This document shows, piece by piece, positions 1 to 11,000 of a DNA stretch of 64,000 bases. A program made the translations under genes and the position numbers. Below the pieces are notes generated by a model. It saw nothing but the letters and a program-made list of their open reading frames with translations. It was not told where the DNA came from and searched no databases. Origin of the DNA: Pseudeuparius sepicola (lineage: Eukaryota; Arthropoda; Insecta; Coleoptera; Anthribidae); the NCBI GenBank assembly GCA_963920635.1, contig OY987302.1, forward strand, positions 34,695,278 to 34,759,277, in the 5' to 3' direction. Positions within the stretch are counted from its first letter, which is position 1; every line of letters starts with the position of its first letter.

Positions 1-314
1 CATTATTCTAATGTAAGTCTGTGTATTTTACTCCCTTCTGGGAAATGATTTTATCTCCGTACAAGATTAAATAAATATTTTTAGTTTTTTAAATACGTCT
101 CAATTATTGATTCTACTTCTGAAGCTCACCCCCGGTCACGATTCCAGTCGTGACAATATAACTCACGGTATAATAGTCGCTAGAAGTATAAATAAGGCAG
201 AAAAAGAGGTACCGATCCGATATGACAGAACAGAGCTTGATGATACAGAGAAAGCATGTTGTAGCGAAAGCTTATGAGGCCGAAGTGAGTGTCCAAAGAA
301 TGGAAAGCCAGTAA
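1..314. other. Upstream Gypsy internal region, no clear gene
   Basis: This stretch precedes the reverse transcriptase and should hold the 3' part of gag and the protease if the Gypsy element were intact. I see no protease motif and no zinc knuckle. The pol frame is closed by a TAA at 312-314. A minus-strand open frame at 163-405 has no family features and is probably chance. The 5' LTR and primer-binding site are not visible and must lie outside the window or be lost. Confidence 0.4.
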
Positions 315-1325
315 GGAAAGTATTTACTTTACCTGTCCTGTACATTTGTACAGGACTCAGAAGAGATATTAAAATTATTGCACCTAGATAAAGTGAACAA
401 TTCAAGCGAGGAAAAGCTAAAAAATTTAGTAGAGGAATACGTAGATATTTTCAGAGCACCTAGCGCAAAGTTGACGTGTACAACCAAGGTCAAGCATCGC
501 ATCATCATGGAAGACGTCCCACCAATTTCTAAAAGACCATACCGAGTTCCTCATCATAGGAAGGAAATTCTAAGGAAGGAAATTCAAGAACTTTTAGTTA
601 ACGAGATAATCGTGGAAAGTCAATCTCCATGGAGCTTTCCAGCCCTTCTGGTGGAAAAGCGTTTACACCCAGGAGAGGAGCCTCAATTTTGGTTATGTAT
701 TGATTACAGGGAATTAAATGCAATAACGAAGACAGATTTATTTCCCTTACCAAGGTTACAGGACACCATTGACTTATTACATAGCTGCAGTTTATCGACG
801 ATGGATTTGGCTAGTGGATATTTTCAGGTGGAATTAGACGAGCGGGATAGAGAGAAAACTGCTTTTTCAACACAGGAAAATCACTACGAGTTTAAACGTA
901 TGAGTATGGGATTAAAAAATGCGCCCTCAAGTTGGCAAAGGTTAATGCACAATGTGTTTTCCACCCTAACATACAAGGAGTGCCTAATATATCTCGATGA
1001 CATCATTGTTTTTAGTGCAGGAGACGTAGAAGAGCATCTTAAGCGCCTCAGGAATGTATTCGATAAAATGAGAGAAAGTAATTTAAAGTTTAAACCTACA
1101 AAATGTCATTTTATGAAAGAAGAAATTGAGTATCTAGGGCACATAATAAATTCCAGCGGATACAAAGCGCAGCCTAAGAAAATCGAGGTAGTAAGGAACT
1201 ATCCAGTTCCCAAGACAGTAAAGGAAATTATAGCGTTTATGGGCTTAGCATCGTACTACCGGTCCATGGTAAAGGAATTTTCAAAAATATCACAGCCGCT
1301 AACAGAGTTAACTAAGAAAGATGTA
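315..1325 (+). pseudogene. pol: Gypsy pol, reverse transcriptase part (cut by Polinton)
   Basis: Reverse transcriptase domain of a Ty3/Gypsy retrotransposon, which copies the element RNA into DNA. The frame is open from 315 after an in-frame TAA; the first usable start, a TTG, is at 378, so the N-terminal part is missing. Family motifs appear in order: KRPYRVP near the start, SPWSFPALLVEK, a catalytic block STMDLASGYFQ, MSMGLKNAPSSWQRLM, the active site YLDDIIVF, KCHFMKEEIEYLGH, and the connection start FMGLASYYRSMVKEFSKI. All expected catalytic aspartates of RT are present. The frame stops making family sense after Val at 1323-1325, where the Polinton begins; the same frame resumes with RNase H at 22,458. 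This is a confident Gypsy RT but a dead gene. Confidence 0.95.
1320..1325 (+). repeat. Polinton target-site duplication, left copy (GATGTA)
   Basis: GATGTA here and again at 22,458-22,463. Removing everything between, plus one copy, restores an unbroken pol frame (Lys-Lys-Asp-Val-Pro-Phe-Lys-Trp). A 6-bp duplication is the known signature of Polinton/Maverick integration. Confidence 0.93.
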
Positions 1326-1551
1326 AGTAGAGAGGGCAGCACTTTGGACCGCCGGACCACAGACGCTCGCAATGCCGCCTGACCTTCGCCGGCAGTGGGC
1401 TGGCCACCTGACCTGTCGCGACACGCTTGACTCCGACTAACCTTCCGCAGACGCCTACAGGCTGCGATCTGTCGCAACACCTCGCTGTCCCCTAACCTCT
1501 GGGCCAATCATTGACCTTTGCGAATCTGACGTCATGGCTCCAAATTAAAAT

Positions 1552-1616
1552 CGCACTAGGAATCGAACCTAAGACCATCGTAAATCCGACGCTCTGACTA
1601 ACTGAACCATTGACGC
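1552..1616 (-). other. tRNA-like motif 1 (box A and box B), left arm
   Basis: On the minus strand the segment contains TGGTTCAGTTAGTCAGAGC, matching a pol III box A and tRNA D-arm, and GGTTCGATTCC, a consensus box B and T-loop, at tRNA-like spacing. The same motif is at 22,160-22,236 in the right arm. The acceptor stem pairs poorly, so I read it as a tRNA-derived or decayed sequence, not a working tRNA gene. Confidence 0.55.
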
Positions 1617-1729
1617 AATTGAAAATATTACAATTTTGTAAGCTAGAATCTCGAAGAATGGCAACAAGCCTTGGTACGAGGGTGGGACCGGTGCCGAAGA
1701 TGGCCGAGGAGTTCACCTCGACAAAAATC

Positions 1730-1788
1730 GTACCTGGATTCGAACCATCGTAATTAAGTCTTTCGCTCTGACCAACCATGGACGCAAC
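1730..1788 (-). other. tRNA-like motif 2, left arm only
   Basis: Minus strand shows TGGTTGGTCAGAGC and GGTTCGAATCC about 30 bases apart, again box A and box B. The right arm has lost this copy through an apparent deletion between short ATCGTA repeats. The D-arm is shorter than in motif 1. Confidence 0.45.
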
Positions 1789-1828
1789 TACAAAATAACT
1801 TGTCTCACCCAATTTTAGTTTTCGAAAA

Positions 1829-1889
1829 TCGTGCCCGGATTCGAACCTAAGACCATCGTAATTAAATCCTCTGACCAAACATCGATACA
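1829..1889 (-). other. tRNA-like motif 3, left arm only
   Basis: Minus strand carries a degraded box A (TTTGGTCAGAG) and a good box B (GGTTCGAATCC), with a middle part closely matching motif 1 (TACGATGGTCTTA). It suggests tandem duplication of one ancestral tRNA-like unit. A fourth isolated box B (GGTTCGAATCC, minus strand) lies at about 2722-2733. Confidence 0.4.
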
Positions 1890-2806
1890 ATTGAGAATAT
1901 TAAAAATATTGTAAGCTATAATCTCGAAGCATGCCAACAAGTCTTGACATGAAAGTTGCACTTACGTATACGAGCAAACGTATCCCAGAAAAATAAGCTG
2001 CATTCTTACAAGTAGACTGCAAGACTTTCTCAAAGTATGTCATTTAATGCACTGCCAGGGCCACGGATTTCTAGCCGCGCACTTAGCCGCGTCGATGAGA
2101 GCGTGATTAGCGTAGAATTTGTTCCGACATGTTATATTATTAAGTAAAGAGAGCTCCTCGCTTCATAGAAAAACGACTGTGGGGTGTCACCAATATTCCA
2201 GGCATGCAAAATCGCCATTCGAAAACCCTGATTGTTTCTAAAATCTCCTGTAAACCGATCTGAGGCCGTGTGGAATTTAAAATCTGATGATAAGTTAAAA
2301 ACCATTATGAAATATAGACAGTAGTATCAAACCATGTGTAAAAAACGAAACGCCTTGAACCGGCGACGCTCGAGTTCTGCTTTTAAACCGCAGCGTAAAA
2401 TCTCCCATGAATGTGCGCACGTCGCGATGACTCAGCATCTCTCCGACATATTAGCGCTTTTTGGCAAAATCGGCTTTTTGACGACCTTACAAGGCCGAAA
2501 GGCCAAATAATTACAACAGAGCGTTGCAGGGGAAGATGGCCAAGGCCGCGAGGGACCACCACCGCGGGATACGCATAAGCTGTTGGCCCAACTAGGTCCC
2601 CCGCTGACGGAATGATGCCGGTGGAATTTTTACCATAGCGTAAAATCTGTTCGCTGAAAATAGGGGCATTCACGCAATTGAAAATATTACCTAGGTGTAA
2701 GCTAGACGTAGTAATCGCCCTAGGATTCGAACCCAACGGTCTTAATAGGCCACATAAAAAATTCTGACGTCACGAGGTCGACTGGCTCCCCACGCTGGAG
2801 GAGCTG

Positions 2807-2844
2807 TCATTCTGTATTTAGCTTTCGTTGTGAGTGGTTCATCG
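2807..2844 (+). promoter_or_regulatory. Leader/initiator motif shared with polB, GNAT gene
   Basis: TCATTCTGTATTTAGCT followed by GAGTGGTTCA, 40-80 bases before the GNAT-like ATG at 2885. Almost the same string, TCATTCTATGTTTAGCT then GAGTGGTTCAG, precedes the polymerase at 3836-3870. TCATTC fits an insect initiator. No clear TATA box is visible here, unlike at the polymerase. Confidence 0.5.
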
Positions 2845-2884
2845 ACTCTGCCGAAAAATCGGTCGAGTGGCACGAGGACGCAAC

Positions 2885-3284
2885 ATGGACGAGATTAGGT
2901 TTTTTTGACAAACAAGCCGTAAACAAAATAAGACAAGTAGGGGTCAGAAATGCCATTGCAGCCGTGTTCGATCAATGGTGCCAAGATAAGAAAATATCGT
3001 GTTATATATTGTACGTCGATGCTAAGCCGGTTTCATTTTCCTTAATGTCAAAAATGGATTTCGACCCTTTAAACAAACACGCCAACCCGAAAAATCTCAA
3101 TTTTATTTTTACCCTGGAGGAATACCGTCGAAGGGGTTATGCATCTAGACTAGTGCAACACATCAAGAAATATAATCAATTTACGGTTTTCTGTTCCAGT
3201 ACCAACTCGGAGAAAAAGTTTAAAAAATGTGAATGTTTTAATTACGGGGAAGTAAATTACAACACTATGTATAGATACCCTTAG
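2885..3284 (+). pseudogene. GNAT-like acetyltransferase gene, left arm
   Basis: A small gene of about 130 codons starting at the ATG in CAACATGGACGAG (2885). The reading frame breaks around 2896-2915 against the right-arm copy; from 2964 on it is open to the TAG at 3282. The protein has a short N-terminal helix, a strand-rich part around YILYVDAKPVSF, and EEYRRRGYASRLVQHIKK, which fits GNAT motif A (R/Q-x-x-G-x-G/A, acetyl-CoA pyrophosphate binding). The C-terminal end (CSSTNSEKKFKKCEC) fits the late GNAT strand and helix. The substrate is unknown. A polyadenylation signal AATAAA follows at about 3309. The gene lies in the terminal repeat, just before the polymerase on the same strand. The family call is inferred from motifs only. 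Confidence 0.6.
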
Positions 3285-3391
3285 TTTGAATTGTAACAAT
3301 ATAACCTTAATAAAATGTCTGTGTTAATTTGTTTTTTCACTTACCAAAAATTATCCTTTTACAAAATGCGATGCACAAAAAACGGTACATT

Positions 3392-3525
3392 TGTCCTAGC
3401 ATGTTTTAAAATTTCTAGGAAATCTTTCTTCGCTAAATTCCTAGAAAAACGCTAGATTTGTCACGACATTCAATTTCTAAGAAATCTCGCGAAATTCCTA
3501 TAAAGTAGATTTGTACCAACATGTT
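3392..3525 (+). repeat. Short direct repeats between GNAT and polB
   Basis: Two diverged copies of a 60-75 bp unit with TTTCTAGGAAATC or TTTCTAAGAAATC, then AAATTCCTA and a short tail ending TTGT. A related string, TTGTCGCGACATG, occurs at 3771-3784. The same set is in the right arm near 21,040-21,190, so the array is old and part of the element. Confidence 0.55.
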
Positions 3526-3804
3526 TTTACCAACCAGTTGTCCGCCGAGGAAACATCTAGGCCGAGTTAGAAGCGGTCCTCGGGCAATAAGCAGTCGCGT
3601 GCTCCCCTTCTGATTCGCAAACGACGGTTCGAAAATATCGAGGCTAAACGTCAGGCAAATTGGCGAAATGCGTTCGCGCTGATTGCATACCATTTCGGCT
3701 GGAGCCCGACCGGTGTACCGAGAAAAACGGGTACGGGGACTTGCGTCGAGTACTGAGAAAAACTGAGATATTTGTCGCGACATGTTTGGTCGCGCGCGCT
3801 TCCA

Positions 3805-3842
3805 TATAAAAGGAGGAGTGGAAAACCTGTCTTGTCATTCTA
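3805..3842 (+). promoter_or_regulatory. polB core promoter, left arm (TATA + initiator)
   Basis: TATAAAAG at 3805-3812 and a TCATTC initiator whose A is at 3837, 32 bases downstream of the TATA start, the expected spacing. The leader then runs about 110 bases to the ATG at 3948. The right arm keeps the same layout (20,389-20,396 on the minus strand). Confidence 0.6.
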
Positions 3843-3947
3843 TGTTTAGCTGTCGCTGCGAGTGGTTCAGTCCTGCAAAACTAGCACAGGACCGAGCGCT
3901 TGAACGTTTCGACAGTCGAATCTAAGAGTGTCGTACAGATTATTAAA

Positions 3948-4503
3948 ATGGAAAAGTTCGAAGTTATTCAAGATTGTACGCAGCGTGTCAGACGTTTTAA
4001 TATGTCTGGTAGACGCTTGCATTAGTGAAGAATGTGGCATGCGAAAAGGCATTGTTGTAATAAATAATAAACATAACCTCTGCCTGCCTCGTGCCTTGGT
4101 GGTGGCTATGGCACACGTAAAGAAAGATCCAGAGTATAGAAAAGTCCGTAGGGATATTGGAAAACTACAAACACAACGCGCCTATAGCTTATTGGAGGAA
4201 GCCCAAGTTAATATACCTGTAGACGGGGCGGAAATTTCCGAACTGCAAAAGTTTCAACAACATTTGAAGGATTTTAATATTGTTGTATACAAATACGGAG
4301 TGAAAGGTCGTGATGTAATTTGTAAAGGAACTGGAGGCGATAAAAATCTAAATTTACTATATCATGAAAATCACTATAACGTGATTACGTCACTGACGGC
4401 TGCCTTTATTTGCGACTATTTTTGTGACAGCTGTAACATACCTTACGATCACATAAACACCGGTGCGGTAGAACTTGTCACGCGTGTCAGCATTCACCAT
4501 TGT
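3948..4503 (+). pseudogene. polB: Protein-primed DNA polymerase B, N-terminal part, left arm
   Basis: Starts at the ATG at 3948 (MEKFEVIQDCTQ). After about 27 codons a TAG follows, because 200-300 bases present in the right arm are deleted here. From about 4028 a frame is open through EECGMRKGIVVINNKHNLCLP, then KDFNIVVYKYGVKGRDV, LLYHENHYNVITSL and a Cys pair (CDSCNIPYD). The conserved Cys in NLCLPRAL and the His in HYNVI could form an OTU-like cysteine protease-type domain, known to precede some Polinton-type polymerases; that is inference. Homology to the right arm stops at 4503 and resumes at about 11,742. Dead copy. Confidence 0.82.
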
Positions 4504-6239
4504 ACCAGTATCTATTCAAATTACATAGAGAGTTACAGCAGTTATCCAAAATTTTCCCAAAAACACACATAAATAACATTTTCAGTTTTCACTACGCGAT
4601 TACCATTTCCCAATACACACACAATAAAACGGACTTTCATGCATTTAATTATATACCTACAACGGCTACCCGATTCTTACTGGCATACGAAGAAGCAAGG
4701 CGACACAAGATTGTTTATCCTGTCCGAACAAAAACGTTATTGTACTTCCCAAACAGCAGACAGCGTAGGAATTTTAAGAACTATAGATATTAATAAGCCT
4801 AATTTACAATTTTGAAAATTAAAAACTATTGGCTTTAATTTTTTAATGTGAGAAGTACATCTAGCAGCTATCATCACTTTGTGACGTTATGAGGAAAGGA
4901 AAATCATTTTTTCAAACAAAAAGTTGTGGCTAAAGGTCCGTTGGTTTCCCCTTTGAAAAATTTTTTTTTGCAGATTGCAAGAATCTATAACCTCAAAATA
5001 CAGAAAACGCTTATCCTTATACAATTGAAAAATTTTTGCGTTAAGATAAAACCAGGCGCAAAAACATACCTCCCAAAAAAGTTCAATCTACTTTACCCTG
5101 GAAAATCGAACATTTGTTTGACGATTCACAATATTTTAAACTCAAAACAATTCGAAAACACTGTCATAAATCATGAAATTTTCTGTCAAGTTCCTAGCCT
5201 AGTTTTACAAATTTGGAGGAAATCAAGAACTATTGACCTTAATTTTAAAATGAGAAAACACCTCTGACATCTCCTTGAAAACGACAACGTTTTCACCTGC
5301 TGAAAATTAGCAACTGGTTTTCTATACGCAAAATAAATCAAAAACATAATATTATAATAATTATAAAACGCTATTTTAGCCCTTTGCACTCCCTTCTTAC
5401 CCCAAAAACGTATTGTGACCAACTAAATATTTGCCCGTGGAGCGACTAAAAGCAACCAGATCGAAAATTTTTGTGGGAACATACATCATTTTTTTGTGGT
5501 TGAGGGTTAGATTTTCAACGTGTCTATAATATTTTAAATCGATTTATTAAAAATTTGACTAAAAAAACAATAGGATGCTGTATAAAATAATTCGATGCGT
5601 TTTACCCGTAATGACTTAAGTATGGATGAAAGAGTGTCAATCCAATGCCCCAAAATATTGATTAATCACAATTATTTTGATACTTGTTATAATTCACAAT
5701 TTGTTACTAGACAGTTGCATTCTAAAAAATTATTAACCAGAAAAAACTGCAACATGACTGTTTACCCATTTTGAGAGTCTGTTTGTTAGCTTTTTAGGGG
5801 TATTCCTCGTATGGAAATATTACGAGGGTGATATTTTCAAAATACTGTGATAAATCCTGAAATTTTCTGTCCAGTACCTAGCCCAATTTACAATAAAAAA
5901 CTACCTGTTGGGTTTAATTTTGGTAAAAAATTAAATTTAATGGAAACCATTTATATTTTGGAAACAATTTCACATTTAGATCACAGTGAACCTACAAAAA
6001 AAACACTTACTTTAGGAAATAATGATACAAATATTTTGGAAATATACAAGGCAAAAAAAGTAATGATGTGGCTGTCCCATTTTATGTTACTCTATTCATA
6101 CAGGTTAGACGGGATAGACGAATATATATGGGTTTTGGTTATTTAGAAAAGTTGTTCAATAGACTGAAATAACATAGAAAACGCTTTCCGTTAGAACAAA
6201 ATCTGATGAAAAGAAAAATTCCATCTGGGGTCAAGATCG

Positions 6240-6840
6240 TTATAAAATTTAAAAAAATCATATTTTCAACGGATTTTTGTCCTCTAAAAATTGTTCTTGT
6301 GTAAAATTTAGTTTCACTGGGGTCAAGCTAGGTGGTAACAACATAACTAAAATAAAAAATACTGAACGTTATAAAATAAAATAAAACATATTTTTAACGG
6401 ATTTTTGTCCTCTGAAAATTGTTCTTGTGTAAAATTTAGTTTCACTGGGGTCATGCTAGGTGGTAACAACATAATTAAAATAAAAAATACTGAACGTTAT
6501 AAAATAAAATAAAACATATTTTTAACGGATTTTTGTCCTCTAAAAATTGTTCTTGTGTAAAATTTAGTTTCACTGGGGTCATGCTAGGTGGTAACAACAT
6601 AATTAAAATAAAAAATACTGAACGTTATAAAATAAAATAAAACATATTTTTAACGGATTTTTGTCCTCTGAAAATTGTTCTTGTGTAAAATTCAGTTTCG
6701 CTGGGGTCAAGCTACGTGCATGGTAACTACATAACCAAAATAAAAAATACTGAACGTTATAAAATTTAAAAAAAATCATATTTTCAACGGATTTTTGTCC
6801 TCTGAAAATTGTTCCTGTGTAAATTCAGTTTCAATAAGCT
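6240..6840 (+). repeat. 128-bp tandem repeat, about 4.7 copies
   Basis: The anchor GGATTTTTGTCCTCT begins at 6271, 6399, 6527, 6655 and 6789, giving periods of 128, 128, 128 and 134. Units also share AGTTTCACTGGGGTCA and AATACTGAACGTTATAAAAT. The central copies are nearly identical and the edge copies diverge, as in a recently expanded minisatellite. Confidence 0.9.
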
Positions 6841-7377
6841 ACTAATTGGAATAATAGGAAAAAATTCTTAAGAATCTCTTATAGAATTCCGAGACAACGA
6901 CCCTGAGAGAAATATCATACAAAAATCTTGTGGGTTGACTTTCAACTCAATTTAATAATTAGGTTTAATAATGACACTTTTCGATTATCTAGAATCAAAA
7001 ATATTGCGAGTGGCAATTCACAGGAAAAATAACTCTCAAGAAGACAGAAAAAAACTCTAACCTTCCAGACTGCTGCAGGTGGCACCCGTTCAAAAAATTT
7101 GTTATTAAGTAATTGCATTATAAAGATTTATTACCCAGAAAAACTGCAAATCGATTGTTTGCCCATTTTGAGAGACTGTTTGCTAGCTTTTGGGGGTATT
7201 CCTTGATAATTTTAGACGGATAAGAATGAATAACATTGGGTTTCTTAACTAAGATACAAAAACGCACTGTTGCCTTTTGCCTTTACTTACGTGACTAGTA
7301 AGCCTATATAATACGTATCGAAAACAGAGAAATATTCAGGTCAAGATAAAAAGTAGCCTAATTTACAAGTTTGGGAA

Positions 7378-7937
7378 TCAAAAACTACCTATTGGCTTTT
7401 AATTTTGATGAGAAAATACGTCTAATTCGTAAGCCAAATAAATGGAACATCATGAAAGATAGAAGATAGGTATACGAATAATTGAACAAATGCTATCTTA
7501 GTTCTTTGGGCAGAAAGGCTCTATGGGTAGTAATAGTTTTGGTATCAAAAGACAACCTGTTAGCTTTTAAATTTGTTAAGAAAATACGTCTAATGAAATA
7601 ATTGAAAGTAGTAACTAGATTTTGGTTAATATTTCGTTAACGCGTTGATGAATGTTTGATGCAATAAAAACTACCTATTGGCTTTTAATTTTTTGATGAG
7701 AAAATACGTCTAATTCGTAATTCAAATAAATGGAATATCATGAAAGATATACGAATAATTGAACAAATGCTATCTTAGTTCTATAGGCAAAAAGGTACTA
7801 TGGGTAGTAATAGTTTTGGGGTCAAAAGACAACCTGTTAGCTTTTAATTTGTTAAGAAAATACGTCTAATGAAATTAACAGTAGTAACTAGATTTTGGTT
7901 AACATTTCATTAACGCGTTGATAAATGTTTGATGCAA
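7378..7937 (+). repeat. Tandem duplication, unit about 285 bp
   Basis: Two adjacent copies (about 7378-7662 and 7667-7937), each with ACTACCTATTGGCTTTTAA, then GAGAAAATACGTCTAATTCG, TGGGTAGTAATAGTTTTGG, CAACCTGTTAGCTTTTAA and TTAACGCGTTGAT. Copies differ by small indels. Confidence 0.85.
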
Positions 7938-8749
7938 GTCAAAAGTAGATAGAATTTACCAAAAAACGGTGACTGACCAAACAAGTTATTATAAAAAGTT
8001 GCCCGGGAGACCGATGTAACCTAGAAAACGCGTTTCCTTCGAATGGAAATTAACGCGTTGTTCGTTAACGCATTGTCAATTGTTTGGTCAAAACTGACTT
8101 AATCCGCCTCTGATACACCTCCCCCAAATCCAACGGCAATCGGTTCACCAGTCGCTACCCTCTTGGTCACCGCGACAATAATGTTAGGTTTGGTTACCTA
8201 CCTAAAAGAATGTAAGGTAGCCCGATTTCTTTTTATACATCATCAAGAATCTTGCTGTGAGTATACTATTTTTTTTTTATATCTCTAGCATATTTTTACG
8301 TTTTTTACATTTTGAAACCTATATCGTAAAACCAATGGCACCTGTAGTCTATGGGCATATATATATATATATGTTTCGTGTTTCACTGCGTTAGGTGTCA
8401 CCTGATTTCTTTACTATACCAGCATCTATAGGGACAGAGTGAGTAGCATTTTATATGTTTGCGCAGGCTTTTTTTCGACTGGTCGTAATAGTTTTCATGG
8501 TTATTGCCCGAAATCTTGTTATACGATTATTTGAACGGACCCTCGCCACACTTAAACTTTTTATCTTAAACTTTTATTTGTGAAACTGTTGGTTTACAAA
8601 ATAATCAGAGGTTTAAACCTAAAACTTCACGGGGAAAACGGTTACTCAATTTTGAGGAGATTTTTTTTTTAATTTTTCAGTCTTGTAGATAGTTTTTTTT
8701 CTGACTGGTTTTAGAAAAAATATATTAAATTTACTAGAACCTCTATAAT

Positions 8750-11000
8750 ATATAATTTTTCAGTCTATTATAGATTTTATATGTCAAACAATTCTATGAC
8801 CGATATCAAAATACTGTTAGATGTTTTGAAGGGTGCGCGCTCCTTTTTATTATTTAAAAATTATTTCATCAAGTAGGAATTCTAGTCTGTTTTCAATACC
8901 CCCAACCCCAGATCGGTGCTGGCGTTTCTAGTTCTAGTTCAAAAATAAAATGGGGTAAAACTATATAGTTTTTCTGTTAGTTTCAGAATGCAATGCAACT
9001 GCTTAACATCAGAGGCTATGGGTGCCGCCCAGCTTTACCTGCGTTCTCAAAATAATTTCCAATGTTCTTTGTGGTTTTTAATTGCAACCGGTATGTTAAT
9101 AACTGTCTTTTCAAGTGTTTTCCCCACTTGTTATACATTTGTGACGTCAGCGAATTTTCTTTTAGTCAAGCCGCACAATATTGTTCTAAAAAGCCCTTTT
9201 GTGCGTTCTTGATATTCGTTTTTTGTGTACGGGTTGCATTATCTATACACTCTACAACTAGAAAATTTGTATTCGCTTTTTTCTGGGCATAAAACCGAAT
9301 CTTCTAGTCCGGGGGATACCGTCAACATCAGCGATCACACGGGCTATGCCATATTTTCCATTTATTTTCAATGTTTTAGTAGAATTACCACTTGATTTTA
9401 CTTTAATATAACCTCTAACAATAATGTTCAGTCTAGTATTTTTTATTATCCAATTTCATCATATATACTATATTTTCGAAGGGTGTATTTTCAATACTTT
9501 AGTAATTAAAAAAAGCTTTGGGAATCCAGGGCAACGCTACTTTAATCATTTAAAAATGTTTGATTTTATCACCTGGTTTTCGGGTATGCTGTGACATCGA
9601 CGTATTTTCTAATACCTAATACAAGAAGGATTTACTGTCGGACTTGTATCTTGTATCTTATTGACTTTTTGACACCTGGTTTTTACTTTAGCAACAATTT
9701 TCATTTTAGTATTTCATATTATCAAAAAATTATAATTTATACTATATTTTCGAAGAGTGTCGTGTTTAAAATATGTTCGATACTCTTTAAGAAAAATGTT
9801 CCATTTCCAGGGTAAAATTATTGAACTTTTTAGGGACGTATGTTGATTTTTAAGCTTGGTTTTAACGCGATAATTTGTTATTCACATTTTAAACGAATTT
9901 CATCGAGCACACAGTTTTGGACTTCTAGTCGCAGTATTTCTTTTTATTCCTAGACATGTAGAACATTTCCGTGAATACTTTTATTAAACCAATCATTAAA
10001 CGGGGTTGAACAATTGACCGACAAGTTTTTTTACTATGAAGGTGTATCTATGTTGATTTTTCACGGTTGATTTGAAATTTTTATCCGTGCCGTACCGGGG
10101 GGTTTTTGATTCTACGGTATCATTTACAGGTTTTTTATATTCTACTTCAACTGGGTCACACGTGTCCCTGAGGACAAAGGTCAAGGCTTTTGCCGTAGCC
10201 ACTTTGCAGGGTTTTTTGTCGAGCGATCATGGGGGAAATTTTTTTTAAACATTTATAAGTGTAGTTTCCTCGGGTGATACCTCTGTTGTTCGATTTTTTC
10301 AGGGCAAAGTAGGTTGAACTTTTTTTGGGAGATATGTGTCTGCGTCTGATTTTTACCTTAAGGCAGAGGTTGGCGTGTTTGTTTAAAGGGGTGAAATCCA
10401 TTTTTGACATTAGGATAAATGAAGCCGGCTTAGCATTGTCAAAATCGTTTGTGTTGGAGATTTTCTCAGATTTTTTGGATATATTTGGGTGTTTCGACTG
10501 AAAATGAGCTGCGCCAGCAGATCTCGAGCGTCGGCGGTTCAAGGCGTTTCGGATACACATTGATACTACTGTTGTATTGTATTGCATAATGTTTTTTTAC
10601 TTATCATCAGATTCCAAATTCTACCACAGAATAGGTTGAACTTTTCAGACGTACGTATTTTGCCTTATAAGGCAACAAACACCTGGTTAATATATAGAAA
10701 AATTCTCAGATTTTTATAGTTGTTAAATAAACTGCGTTGTCCGCTATATTTTCTATTAGCAATCTATTAACGGCTGTAGTAGCATGGGCGTTATTTTGTA
10801 AACAATACAAGGTTTGGCACCTAGTTTTTATTTTCAAAAGTGTACAGTCTAGTATTTTATACCATCAAAATTTCATATCAATGTATTTTTGAAAGGTGTT
10901 TAAAATATTTTGAATACTTTAGTCGTTAAAGATGTTTTCCAGGGCAAAGTAGGTTGAATTTTTTTTTGGGTAGGTATGTTGATTTTTTCGAAACTAAATT
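8750..11000 (+). repeat. Degenerate interspersed repeat array
   Basis: Two linked motifs recur. TCTAGTATTTTATA-like plus ACTATATTTTCGAAG occurs near 8760, 9440, 9710 and 10,850. CCAGGGCAAAGTAGGTTGAA followed by a T-run and GTATGTTGATTTTT occurs near 9808, 10,304, 10,630 and 10,936. Copies are about 60-80% alike by eye. An open frame at 8988-9292 lies between copies and has no recognisable family. Confidence 0.55.
9996..10620 (-). pseudogene. Displaced Polinton fragment with GNAT-like piece
   Basis: Minus-strand frames at 10,156-10,587 and 9996-10,202. The first contains AKPASFILMSKMDF and LNKHAN, the same block as in the GNAT-like gene of the Polinton arms. Its start (CIRNALNRRRSRSAG) is an inverted copy of 2276-2395 in the left arm (GAAACGCCTTGAACCG). 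The second frame has no family I recognise. This shows that at least part of the 7.2-kb block is Polinton-derived debris, not foreign sequence. Confidence 0.55.

Larger units (their letters stand above)
1326..4503 (+). repeat. Left long terminal inverted repeat of Polinton
   Basis: Inverted relative to 19,444-22,457. Homology is continuous from the AGTAG end to about 4503, inside the polymerase N-terminal region, with two large differences. The left arm has extra sequence at about 1745-2390, which contains two more tRNA-like motifs. The right arm has about 370 extra bases at 20,493-20,862. The polymerase pieces further in are also inverted copies, so the true repeated unit is longer than this. 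Confidence 0.85.

Noticed and set aside
163..405. Minus-strand open frame near the window start
   Set aside because: It overlaps the plus-strand pol sequence and has no family features; likely chance.
1256..1507. Open frame crossing the pol/Polinton junction
   Set aside because: It spans two unrelated sequences and sits in the GC-rich terminal repeat, where several frames are open by composition. The mirror frame at 22,276-22,509 is rejected for the same reason.
8370..8392. (AT)n run as a regulatory site
   Set aside because: A simple microsatellite with no adjacent gene.
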